This document shows positions 8,942 to 16,181 of a stretch of DNA of 64,000 nt, in pieces (the stretch's first letter is position 1; each line of letters starts with the position of its first letter). Origin of the DNA: Flavobacteria bacterium GWA2_35_26 (GTDB lineage: Bacteria > Bacteroidota > Bacteroidia > Flavobacteriales > Flavobacteriaceae); assembly GCA_001800905.1 (NCBI GenBank), contig MGWH01000002.1:620001-684000 (forward strand), in the 5' to 3' direction. The position numbers and the translations under genes were made by a program. A model generated the notes under the pieces. That model was not told the origin of the DNA and did not search any database. It saw nothing but the letters and a program-made list of their open reading frames with translations.

Positions 8942-8981
8942 TTACATCTACCAAACATTTACTTAACAATTTGGTAACATT
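8942..8981 (+). promoter_or_regulatory. third array of 11-bp-phased Pho-box-like repeats
   Basis: Four heptamers in one register: 8942 (TTACATC), 8953 (AAACATT), 8964 (TAACAAT) and 8975 (TAACATT), with 4-bp spacers. The array lies between the MORN-type gene (minus strand, start 8891) and the T9SS mini-protein (plus strand, start 9159). The orientation matches the two arrays upstream, that is, the plus strand, but I cannot place a convincing -7 element in the expected position, so the target gene is undecided. Confidence 0.45.
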
Positions 8982-9158
8982 GAAACACAAATCTATACGA
9001 TTTTCAATTGAATTAGTAGTTAAGTATTTGATTTGTAATTGTTTGCAATGTTAAATTAATTTTAAAAAAAAATATATTTTTTTTGACCAAACGATTTTTT
9101 ATCCATTTTAGTATTTCTGTAGAAAAAAATAGTACTTTTATACTGTTACTTTCAGAAC

Positions 9159-9491
9159 ATGAAGAAGTTGTACTACATCCCTTTTCTGTTTTTGCTGTTA
9201 ATTGTTTCTAGTGCCAAGGCACAAGACGTTAAACAGCAATCCAAAATACAAGAGTCTGCCATTGAAGGTTTGAGCTTGTATCCTAATCCTATAACTAATG
9301 GGAAAGTGTACATTGCAACAAAAAATGATGCAGAAAAAGAAATCCAAATTTTTGATGTTTTAGGCAAAAAAGTGTTTTATACTCAATTAAATACTAGAGA
9401 ATTAAACATCTCGTCTCTTTCTCCTGGCGTATACATTATCAAAATAAGAGAGGAAGAAAGCACTGCCACACGAAAATTAATTATTCGATAA
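9159..9491 (+). CDS. mini-protein consisting of a signal peptide and a type A T9SS sorting domain
   Basis: A 110-residue protein: signal peptide (1-22, ends S-S-A-K-A-Q), about 12 linker residues, then a complete type IX secretion C-terminal domain (~35-110). The domain is identified by L-Y-P-N-P at ~41, I-F-D-V-L-G-K-K-V, L-N-I-S-S-L-S-P-G-V-Y-I-I-K-I and the basic terminal K-L-I-I-R. In ordinary T9SS substrates this domain follows a large cargo; here essentially no cargo is present. The start ATG precedes an ideal signal peptide. A weak -7 element (TACTTTTA) lies at 9133-9140. It could be a carrier peptide, a competitor for the secretion machinery, or a remnant of a larger gene. Confidence 0.8.
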   Translation: MKKLYYIPFLFLLLIVSSAKAQDVKQQSKIQESAIEGLSLYPNPITNGKVYIATKNDAEKEIQIFDVLGKKVFYTQLNTRELNISSLSPGVYIIKIREEESTATRKLIIR

Positions 9492-9547
9492 ATTTGCTAC
9501 CATAAAAGGTATGTTTCATACCCATTTCTTTTCCCATTTATTTCAAT

Positions 9548-9555
9548 TACTTTTG
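9548..9555 (+). promoter_or_regulatory. -7 element for the LuxE-like gene
   Basis: A perfect TAnnTTTG match (TACTTTTG) ends 14 bp before the TTG start codon of the acyl-adenylating gene, giving a very short leader. No clear TTG at -33. Confidence 0.55.
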
Positions 9556-9569
9556 TGAAAAAATAATTC

Positions 9570-10550
9570 TTGATTTCAACTCACGATATATTCACTAGTA
9601 ATAATCAAAAGCAATTTGACAAAATGGCTTTGAAAGTTTTTCGTTTTCAATACGAGAATAATTTGGTGTATCGTGAATTTTGCGATTTCTTAAAGACCGA
9701 TGTTCAAAAGGTAAAAACCATCCAACAGATTCCTTTTTTACCCATTCAATTTTTTAAAAGTCACGAAGTAGTGTCAAATTCCAATCCTATCCTAACTACT
9801 TTCACAAGCAGTGGTACAACTGGAATTGTTACGAGCAAACATTTAGTTACTGATGTCAGTATTTATGAAGAAAGCTACCGCAAAGGATTTTCACAATTCT
9901 ATGGCAACATTGAAGATTATGTAGTATTGGCTTTACTTCCCTCCTATTTAGAGCGAGAAGGCTCCTCATTAATCCATATGGTGGATGATTTAATTCAACT
10001 ATCCAATCATCCTGATAGCGGATTTTACTTGCATAATTACGATGAACTTATTGAAAAAATAATTCAGTTGGACCAATCAGGTCAAAATGTGATTTTAATT
10101 GGCGTCACTTATGCTTTACTTGATTTAATCGAAAAACATTCTTTCCAGTTAGAAAATACTATTATCATGGAAACGGGTGGTATGAAAGGCAAACGCAAAG
10201 AGATGATTCGCGAAGAATTGCACCTACAGCTTTGTAATGGCTTTGGGGTGAAGTCCATCCATTCGGAATATGGAATGACGGAATTACTGTCGCAAGCCTA
10301 TTCTTTAGGTGACGGAATTTTTAAATGCCCTTCCTGGATGCAAATTAGTATTCGCGACACCGAAGATGCTTTATCCTATGTTAGAGAAGGAAAAACAGGC
10401 GGGATCAATGTAATTGACTTGGCCAATATCAATTCCTGTTCGTTCATTGCTACACAAGATTTGGGTAAAAAATATAGTAACGGCAGTTTTGAAGTATTAG
10501 GTCGATTTGACCATTCTGATATTCGAGGATGTAATTTAATGGTCGTTTAA
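9570..10550 (+). CDS. LuxE-family acyl-protein synthetase-like adenylating enzyme
   Basis: A 326-residue soluble protein related to LuxE/PaaK-type adenylate-forming enzymes. The phosphate-binding loop T-S-S-G-T-T-G is at ~85-91, and E-Y-G-M-T-E-L at ~230 is the adenylate-binding motif of this superfamily. These enzymes activate an acyl group as an acyl-AMP and may transfer it to a protein or carrier; the substrate here is unknown. The start is a TTG codon at 9570: it gives the family-typical N-terminus (I-S-T-H-D-I-F) and sits just after a -7 element, whereas the next Met is at residue 20. It converges on and overlaps the DUF3078 gene by 4 bp. Confidence 0.8.
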   Translation: MISTHDIFTSNNQKQFDKMALKVFRFQYENNLVYREFCDFLKTDVQKVKTIQQIPFLPIQFFKSHEVVSNSNPILTTFTSSGTTGIVTSKHLVTDVSIYEESYRKGFSQFYGNIEDYVVLALLPSYLEREGSSLIHMVDDLIQLSNHPDSGFYLHNYDELIEKIIQLDQSGQNVILIGVTYALLDLIEKHSFQLENTIIMETGGMKGKRKEMIREELHLQLCNGFGVKSIHSEYGMTELLSQAYSLGDGIFKCPSWMQISIRDTEDALSYVREGKTGGINVIDLANINSCSFIATQDLGKKYSNGSFEVLGRFDHSDIRGCNLMVV

Positions 10551-11488
10551 AAAGTATACACAAGACCAATACCCAACATTTGTTTTAATTGAAGTTTTGG
10601 ACCTACCGTAATCTGACTGCCATTTACTTCTTCTTTCGCCTTGATGTCATCGTCGTATATAATTCGCGCACCAATATTAGCCCTTACATATTGATTGACG
10701 ACTAGATCTAGCATAAAATCATAATCAATATCAATGTTCCCAAAGTTATTAATGTAATCGGAGTACAGGACTAACCTATTAACTAATATGACATTTTTAA
10801 CTATATCTTTTTTATAATAACTGGTGAATAAAAACCCCAATTCTGTTTTTGATCTTTTACCATTGATAATCATATTTCCGTTAGCATCGTACTGTGCTTT
10901 GGTAACCCCAAAAGCTCCTTGATTGGCCAGTCGCTGGTCTAATACCAAAGTGTTTTTGAACGTAAACGGAGAAATATAAAACACTCTATGCTTTGATTTA
11001 CTCGCATTTTCAGCACCTACACCCAGAAAAAAATACGCAGGAGCAAACAATCTAGAAATCGCTTTGTCCGTATTTGGATACGCATATCCATTAGTAAATT
11101 GAGTGTTAAAATTAAATTTAGCCGAATGATACCAATTGGTAATCGTATCTTTTCTATAACCAAAAGTCGAGTTGATTTGAATGGCATCGTCTGTCTTTCG
11201 CATCTCAAAACCATCTTGTTTGTTTAGACCATAACGAATGGATAAATCGTTGACCCATTTTTGATTTCCTTTGGCATAAATTCTGGAGAAATCCCCTTTC
11301 AACAAACCCGAAATAGCACTATTCCCTCCGGCACTCCAGTTCACAAATGCAATTTCTGAAATATCAAATCCTACTCTGTTTTTTTTGGTCCAATGCGAGG
11401 TCGTATCGGGTATTTTGGCATCAATTACTTCTTGAGCAAAGATCGAAACCGAAAAAAGAAATAGAAAAAAAGAAAATCCTAACCTCAT
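10547..11488 (-). CDS. DUF3078 outer-membrane protein
   Basis: A 313-residue protein with signal peptide (1-18, ending S-I-F-A-Q) and a pattern of alternating polar and aromatic beta-strands to the C-terminal L-V-Y-T-F, so probably an outer-membrane barrel. The N-W-S-A-G-G-N-S motif near residue 50 is the hallmark of the DUF3078 family in Bacteroidota. Function is unknown. It lies 18 bp downstream of dxs on the same strand and may share its transcript; the convergent LuxE-like gene overlaps its stop by 4 bp. Confidence 0.85.
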   Translation of the reverse strand: MRLGFSFFLFLFSVSIFAQEVIDAKIPDTTSHWTKKNRVGFDISEIAFVNWSAGGNSAISGLLKGDFSRIYAKGNQKWVNDLSIRYGLNKQDGFEMRKTDDAIQINSTFGYRKDTITNWYHSAKFNFNTQFTNGYAYPNTDKAISRLFAPAYFFLGVGAENASKSKHRVFYISPFTFKNTLVLDQRLANQGAFGVTKAQYDANGNMIINGKRSKTELGFLFTSYYKKDIVKNVILVNRLVLYSDYINNFGNIDIDYDFMLDLVVNQYVRANIGARIIYDDDIKAKEEVNGSQITVGPKLQLKQMLGIGLVYTF

Positions 11489-11506
11489 TATACTTTGTTT
11501 ATATCT

Positions 11507-13285
11507 TTAATTGTTGAGCAGTTCTTGAAAAAAACTTTGCAAACTACTAACGTCAATTTTACAATATTGTTGTAATTCCAAAATGGTTCCTTGTTCAATA
11601 AATTCATCCGGAACACCTAGTAACTGTATTTTGGAATGGTAATTATTTGCTGCCGCAAATTCTAATACAGCACTTCCAAATCCACCACTAACAACTCCAT
11701 CTTCAATAGTAATAACCATTTCAAATTTTGAAAAAATAGTATGTAAAAGCGCTTCGTCTAATGGCTTTACAAAAGGAAAATCAAAATGTGCAATAGTATT
11801 TGGAAGATTTAAATTTTCCAAAGCTTGCGTTACATTATTCCCAATGGTTCCATTGGATAAAACGGCTAGTTGAGTTCCTTCTTGTATGCATTGGCCTTGG
11901 CCAATAGCTATTTTTTGATAGGGTGATTTCCAATGACAATTTTGTCCGCGACCTCTTGGATATCGAATTGCAATAGGATGATCTAATCCTAATTGCGCCG
12001 TATATAAAATATTTTGTAAGTCTTTTTCATTTCTTGTCGAATAGACTATTAAATTCGGAATACATCGTAAATAAGCTAAATCAAAAACGCCATGATGAGT
12101 AGCACCATCTTCACCTACTAAACCTGCACGATCCAAACAAAATATTACGGGTAAATTTTGTAAAGCAACATCATGAATTACTTGATCGTAGGCTCTTTGC
12201 AAAAATGTAGAATAGATATTACAAAAAACGATCATGCCTTGGGTTGCCATTCCAGCTGCCAAAGTAACCGCATGTTGTTCGGCAATTCCCACGTCAAATG
12301 CACGTTTAGGAAAAGCATCCATCATTAACTTAAGAGAACTTCCCGTTGGCATTGCTGGAGTAATTCCAATGATGTTTTCATTCTTTTGAGCCAAATCCAA
12401 AATAGTTTCGCCAAAAACATCTTGGTATTTTGGCGGCAGATTTTCATCTGATTTTGGAATAATATTTCCTGTATTAGCATCAAATTTTCCTGGCGCATGG
12501 TATTGCACCTGATTCTCTTCTGCTTGTTGTAACCCTTTTCCTTTGGTGGTAATGATATGAAGAAACTTTGGTCCTTTTATTTTTTTGAGTCGCTCTAATT
12601 CTTGGATAACCGCCTGAATATCATGGCCGTCTATAGGCCCTGAATAATCAAAATTCAAGGACTTAATCATGTTGTTTTGTCTAGGGTTTTTGCCCTCTTT
12701 GACTGCTGTTAAATAATTTTTCAAGGCACCCACACTTGGATCAATACCAATGGCGTTATCGTTTAAAATCACTAATAAATTAGCATCGGTAACTCCAGCG
12801 TGATTCAATCCTTCAAAAGCCATTCCCGAAGCGATCGAAGCATCGCCAATGACCGCAATGTGTTGTCTTTCAATATCCCCTTTCAAATTGGCGGCAATTG
12901 CCATTCCCAAAGCTGCAGAAATAGAAGTAGACGAATGGCCTACGCCAAAAGCGTCGTACTCACTTTCGCTTCGTTTTGGAAAACCGGAAATACCGTGAAG
13001 TTGCCTGTTGGTATGAAAATTTGATCTGCGGCCTGTCACTATTTTGTGACCATACGCTTGATGCCCAACATCCCAAATCAAACAATCGTTAGGGGTATCA
13101 AAAACATAATGCAAGGCAATGGTTAATTCTACTACTCCCAAGCTAGCACCCAAATGCCCTTCTTTTACCGAAACGACATCAATAATGAAGTCGCGTAGCT
13201 CTTGAGCCAATTGCGGCAACTGATGCACATCAAGTTGACGTAAATCAGCAGGACAGTTAATGCTTGAAAGTAAATTGTTTGACAT
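11507..13285 (-). CDS. dxs: 1-deoxy-D-xylulose-5-phosphate synthase
   Basis: A 592-residue thiamine-diphosphate enzyme that condenses pyruvate and glyceraldehyde 3-phosphate, the first step of the MEP isoprenoid pathway. The cofactor motif G-D-A-S-I-A-S-G-M-A...N-D-N at ~150-180, the family stretch V-G-H-Q-A-Y-G-H-K near 80, the central G-I-A-E-Q-H-A-V-T segment and the C-terminal transketolase domain are all present. The start is ATG at 13283-13285: the -7 element TACATTTG ends only 4 bp upstream, so a longer N-terminus is not possible and the mRNA may be leaderless. Divergent from tadA across 37 bp. Confidence 0.95.
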   Translation of the reverse strand: MSNNLLSSINCPADLRQLDVHQLPQLAQELRDFIIDVVSVKEGHLGASLGVVELTIALHYVFDTPNDCLIWDVGHQAYGHKIVTGRRSNFHTNRQLHGISGFPKRSESEYDAFGVGHSSTSISAALGMAIAANLKGDIERQHIAVIGDASIASGMAFEGLNHAGVTDANLLVILNDNAIGIDPSVGALKNYLTAVKEGKNPRQNNMIKSLNFDYSGPIDGHDIQAVIQELERLKKIKGPKFLHIITTKGKGLQQAEENQVQYHAPGKFDANTGNIIPKSDENLPPKYQDVFGETILDLAQKNENIIGITPAMPTGSSLKLMMDAFPKRAFDVGIAEQHAVTLAAGMATQGMIVFCNIYSTFLQRAYDQVIHDVALQNLPVIFCLDRAGLVGEDGATHHGVFDLAYLRCIPNLIVYSTRNEKDLQNILYTAQLGLDHPIAIRYPRGRGQNCHWKSPYQKIAIGQGQCIQEGTQLAVLSNGTIGNNVTQALENLNLPNTIAHFDFPFVKPLDEALLHTIFSKFEMVITIEDGVVSGGFGSAVLEFAAANNYHSKIQLLGVPDEFIEQGTILELQQYCKIDVSSLQSFFQELLNN

Positions 13286-13289
13286 GGTG

Positions 13290-13323
13290 CAAATGTACAA
13301 ATTGAATTCTTATTTTTGCCAAA
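13290..13323. promoter_or_regulatory. back-to-back divergent promoters of dxs and tadA
   Basis: On the minus strand TACATTTG (13290-13297) with TTTG at 13320-13323 (22-bp spacing) faces dxs. On the plus strand TATTTTTG (13311-13318) faces tadA. Each -7 element ends 4 bp before the ATG it serves, so both transcripts are predicted to begin at or within a base or two of the start codon. Confidence 0.65.
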
Positions 13324-13766
13324 TGGAAAACCCTTTCAACGACACCTATTTTATGAAGAAAGCCTTACAAGAAGCTGAGATGGCTTTTGATAAAGGCGAA
13401 ATTCCTGTAGGGGCAGTTATTGTGATCAACAATACAATCATTGCGCGCAGTCACAATCTAACCGAGTTATTGCATGATGTTACGGCTCATGCCGAAATGC
13501 AAGCCATTACAGCCGCTGCTAATTTTTTGGGTGGAAAATACTTGAAAGATTGCACTTTGTATGTCACACTGGAACCTTGCCAAATGTGTGCTGGGGCTTT
13601 GTATTGGAGTCAGATTTCCAAAATTGTCTATGGCGCAAGCGACAATCAAAGAGGTTGTACCGTAATGGGAACTCAATTACATCCTAAAACTGAAGTAGTT
13701 TCTGGAGTTTTGGCTGAAGAAGCAGGTGCATTGATGAAACAATTTTTTGCAGAGCGAAGAAAATAA
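13323..13766 (+). CDS. tadA: tRNA-specific adenosine deaminase TadA
   Basis: A 147-residue cytidine-deaminase-fold enzyme that converts adenosine 34 to inosine in tRNA-Arg(ACG). The zinc and catalytic motif H-A-E is at 56-58 and P-C-Q-M-C at 85-89; N-D-x-x and the C-terminal F-F-A-E-R-R are family-typical. The start is ATG 13323; the frame runs open further upstream, but that stretch contains the -7 element TATTTTTG ending at 13318. The 3' end is closed by a terminator shared with convergent rng. Confidence 0.92.
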   Translation: MENPFNDTYFMKKALQEAEMAFDKGEIPVGAVIVINNTIIARSHNLTELLHDVTAHAEMQAITAAANFLGGKYLKDCTLYVTLEPCQMCAGALYWSQISKIVYGASDNQRGCTVMGTQLHPKTEVVSGVLAEEAGALMKQFFAERRK

Positions 13767-13796
13767 ATACTAAATAATCTCACACTAAAGCATAAA

Positions 13797-13829
13797 AAAA
13801 CCGCCTCTCTTTCGAAAGGCGGTTTCTAT
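13797..13829. terminator. bidirectional terminator between tadA and rng
   Basis: Stem AAACCGCCT/AGGCGGTTT with A-rich and T-rich flanks on both sides. Confidence 0.85.
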
Positions 13830-13831
13830 TT

Positions 13832-15385
13832 TTATTCTGAAATAACATTCCCTTTTTTGTCAAAGAAATGATATTCTAAATACGTGTAAGCGTCACGTGG
13901 TATGATTTTCACCCATTTTTTATGTTCAAAGAACCACTTTGAACGTATTGATGGAAAACCTTTGGTAAGGTATGCAGCCACAAACGGATGTACATTAAGC
14001 ACAACAGATGGATGGCTTTTTACTAATCTTTCTAGATCTAAAGTAATCTTGTCAATAATAAGAATTGGCGCTTCAATTTCGCCACTTTCATTATTCGGAT
14101 CTTCTTCTCTAGTTTTAATATTCATTTCTGGTCTTACGCGTTGTCGTGTAATTTGAACTAATCCAAATTTACTTGGCGGTAAGATCTTGTGTTTGGCTTT
14201 ATCATCACTCATTTCTTCTCGTAAGAAGTCGAATAATACTTTGCGGTTTTCAGGATTCGCCATATCAATAAAATCAACTACGATGATTCCGCCCATATCG
14301 CGAAGACGCAATTGTCTTGCTATTTCAGCGGCAGCAATCATATTTACTTCCATGGCGGTGTCTTCTTGATTAGAAGCTTTATTCGAACGATTCCCACTGT
14401 TCACGTCAATAACGTGTAAAGCTTCGGTATGTTCGATAATAAGGTAAGCCCCTTTACTCATAGAAACCGTTTTTCCAAACGAAGTCTTGATTTGTCTCTC
14501 TATATTGTATTTCTCAAAAATGGGAGTATCATTGGATTGATAAAACTTCACAATTGATTCTTTGGATGGTGCAATTTCTTGCACATAATCCTTGGTTTGT
14601 TGGTACAACTCTTCATCATCAATTTGAATACCACTGAAGGTATCGTTAAATACATCTCGCAAGATAGAAGACGCTCTGTTGAGCTCTCCTAAAACTTTTG
14701 ACGGATGATGAGCAGTTGGTAATTTCTTACACATTGCAGTCCATCTGCTAAGCAGGTTCTGCAAATCTTTTTCTAATTCGGCTGTATTTTTGCCTTCGGC
14801 TACTGTGCGAACAATAACACCAAATCCTTTTGGTTTAACTGATTGTACGAGTCTTTTCAAACGGTCCTTTTCTTTTTTGTCTTCTATTTTTTGCGAAATA
14901 GAAACACGATCAGAAAAAGGAACTAACACAATAAAACGTCCGGCAAGAGAAAGCTCAGCGCTAATTCTTGGTCCTTTGGTTGATATTGGTTCTTTTACGA
15001 CTTGCACTAAAATTGATTGATTGGCACTCAAAACATCTGTAACGGTACCGTCTTTATCAATTTCATTGTCAAACTGAAATGATTTTAGGGAGAAATCTTT
15101 TAATTTACCTGCGCTTACAAGTTTTATGAATTTCAGTTGGGAAGCTAAATTAGGACCTAAGTCATGATAATGTAAAAAGGCATCTTTTTCGAAGCCAACA
15201 TTCACAAAAGCAGCATTTAATCCAGCAACAGGTTTTCTGATTTTGGCAATAAAAATATCACCAACTTGAAAGTTGCTTTTTTCTTCTTCCTTGTGTAATT
15301 CAATTAGTTTTCCATCTTTTAATAAGGCAAAATCTACGGCTTCTGAACTGGATCGAATGATTAATTCTTTATTCACGCTGTACAT
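13832..15385 (-). CDS. rng: ribonuclease E/G family endoribonuclease
   Basis: A 517-residue RNase G-type enzyme without the long C-terminal scaffold of RNase E; it matures rRNA and starts mRNA decay. An S1-like domain at ~38-130 (V-G-D-I-F-I-A-K-I and A-A-F-V-N-V-G) precedes the catalytic DNase-I-like domain, with D-V-N-S-G at ~328 and D-F-I-D-M at ~368 supplying the Mg2+ aspartates. The S1 region carries an insertion of about 35 residues (~75-115) relative to E. coli RNase G, as in other Bacteroidota. The gene stands alone; the 248 bp upstream show no strong promoter and nothing else I can identify. Confidence 0.93.
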   Translation of the reverse strand: MYSVNKELIIRSSSEAVDFALLKDGKLIELHKEEEKSNFQVGDIFIAKIRKPVAGLNAAFVNVGFEKDAFLHYHDLGPNLASQLKFIKLVSAGKLKDFSLKSFQFDNEIDKDGTVTDVLSANQSILVQVVKEPISTKGPRISAELSLAGRFIVLVPFSDRVSISQKIEDKKEKDRLKRLVQSVKPKGFGVIVRTVAEGKNTAELEKDLQNLLSRWTAMCKKLPTAHHPSKVLGELNRASSILRDVFNDTFSGIQIDDEELYQQTKDYVQEIAPSKESIVKFYQSNDTPIFEKYNIERQIKTSFGKTVSMSKGAYLIIEHTEALHVIDVNSGNRSNKASNQEDTAMEVNMIAAAEIARQLRLRDMGGIIVVDFIDMANPENRKVLFDFLREEMSDDKAKHKILPPSKFGLVQITRQRVRPEMNIKTREEDPNNESGEIEAPILIIDKITLDLERLVKSHPSVVLNVHPFVAAYLTKGFPSIRSKWFFEHKKWVKIIPRDAYTYLEYHFFDKKGNVISE

Positions 15386-15610
15386 TTTTATCCGAACAAT
15401 GGGCTGTTTGTCGCTGATTATTTGTTATTAGAAAAGACCAATAACGAACAACCATCAACTACAACTTATAGTAAGGATGGATTAAACAATATTTTTAACA
15501 GGTATTGAACCCGGGGAAAACTAGCTAGCCGCAGACAGTTCTGTGTAGTCAGCATGCTGAATACTAAAAACTGAGGACTGATAACTAATTTTCGATTTCA
15601 ATGAACGTTT

Positions 15611-15642
15611 AAAAAGAAAAAAGTAGTTTAAAACTACTTTTT
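15611..15642 (-). terminator. terminator overlapping the stop codon of the 30-residue basic gene
   Basis: An inverted repeat (AAAGTAGTTT and AAACTACTTT) followed on the minus strand by TTTTCTTTTT. The TAG stop of the small gene (15634-15636) lies inside the promoter-proximal arm, so translation reaches into the hairpin. Confidence 0.7.
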
Positions 15643-15726
15643 CTTCTTGTGACGGTTAGCTCTCGCTCTTTTTTTACGTTTGTGCGTCGCTACCTTATGT
15701 CTCTTTCTTTTTTTACCACTTGGCAT
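15634..15726 (-). CDS. 30-residue highly basic ribosomal-protein-like peptide
   Basis: This frame encodes 30 residues beginning M-P-S-G-K-K-R-K-R-H and ending R-H-K-K-K-K. More than half of the residues are Lys or Arg and there are four His; there is no acidic residue. The composition resembles very small ribosomal proteins (bL36, Thx) that fill rRNA crevices. I recall similar uncharacterised peptides in Flavobacteriia, but the assignment as a ribosomal component is inference. It follows HU by 30 bp on the same strand and is closed by a terminator that overlaps its stop codon, so it looks like the last gene of a two-gene operon. Confidence 0.7.
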   Translation of the reverse strand: MPSGKKRKRHKVATHKRKKRARANRHKKKK

Positions 15727-15756
15727 ATCTTGTAGATTTTATGATTAATTATTCTT

Positions 15757-16047
15757 TTATTTTGCTTCGTTATTGATTTTTACGCCTTCTACAAAAACTT
15801 TTGCCGGTTTAAAAGCAGGAATATTGTGAGCAGGAATTTTTATGGTTGTATTTTTTGAAATGTTTCTACCCGTTTTTTCAGCTCTAGTTTTTACGATAAA
15901 ACTTCCAAAACCTCTTAAATATACGTTATCTCCAGTCTCTAATGAAGTTTTCACTTCATTCATAAATGTTTCTACAGTTGCCTGAACATCTCCTTTTTCA
16001 AGACCTAATTTCTCTGAAATTTTCGCTACGATATCTGCTTTCGTCAT
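15757..16047 (-). CDS. HU/IHF-family DNA-binding protein
   Basis: A 96-residue histone-like protein of the HU/IHF family that bends and compacts DNA. It shows the usual N-terminal helical dimerisation region (M-T-K-A-D-I-V-A-K-I-S-E-K-L), G-F-G-S-F at ~46-50 and the beta-arm with R-x-x-x-x-G-R-N and I-P-A-H-N-I-P-A-F-K-P. The arm has I-P-A-H-N-I-P rather than the HU consensus I-P-A-x-x-x-P-x-F only in detail. Its promoter is recognisable upstream, and the 30-residue basic peptide follows in the same direction. Confidence 0.92.
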   Translation of the reverse strand: MTKADIVAKISEKLGLEKGDVQATVETFMNEVKTSLETGDNVYLRGFGSFIVKTRAEKTGRNISKNTTIKIPAHNIPAFKPAKVFVEGVKINNEAK

Positions 16048-16091
16048 TTTCTTTCCTTAATTTATAAATGTTGTACTTTTTTTTGAGTTTG

Positions 16092-16123
16092 CAAATATAT
16101 GAATTAAAAAAACAATTATTCAA
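16092..16123 (-). promoter_or_regulatory. promoter of the HU gene
   Basis: On the minus strand, TTG (16121-16123), 21-bp spacer, then a perfect -7 element TATATTTG (16092-16099), about 45 bp before the HU start codon. Confidence 0.65.
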
Positions 16124-16156
16124 GCTAATTCATTAAATTTTAATCACATAAACTTT

Positions 16157-16164
16157 TACTTTTG
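16157..16164 (+). promoter_or_regulatory. -7 element of mutY
   Basis: TACTTTTG, a perfect TAnnTTTG match, 17 bp before the mutY ATG. No clear -33 TTG. Confidence 0.5.
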
Positions 16165-16181
16165 CAAACAAATAATTAACA

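Noticed and set aside
13902..15020. Reading frames opposite rng, and similar ones opposite DUF2723, leuS and the exporter genes
   Set aside because: They mirror highly conserved genes, lack promoters or homologous features and have composition expected from antisense shadows.
15484..15502. AAACAAT...TAACAGG pair as a further Pho-box-like site
   Set aside because: The spacing is 12 bp, not 11, there is no further repeat, and the region lies upstream of rng with no Pho link.
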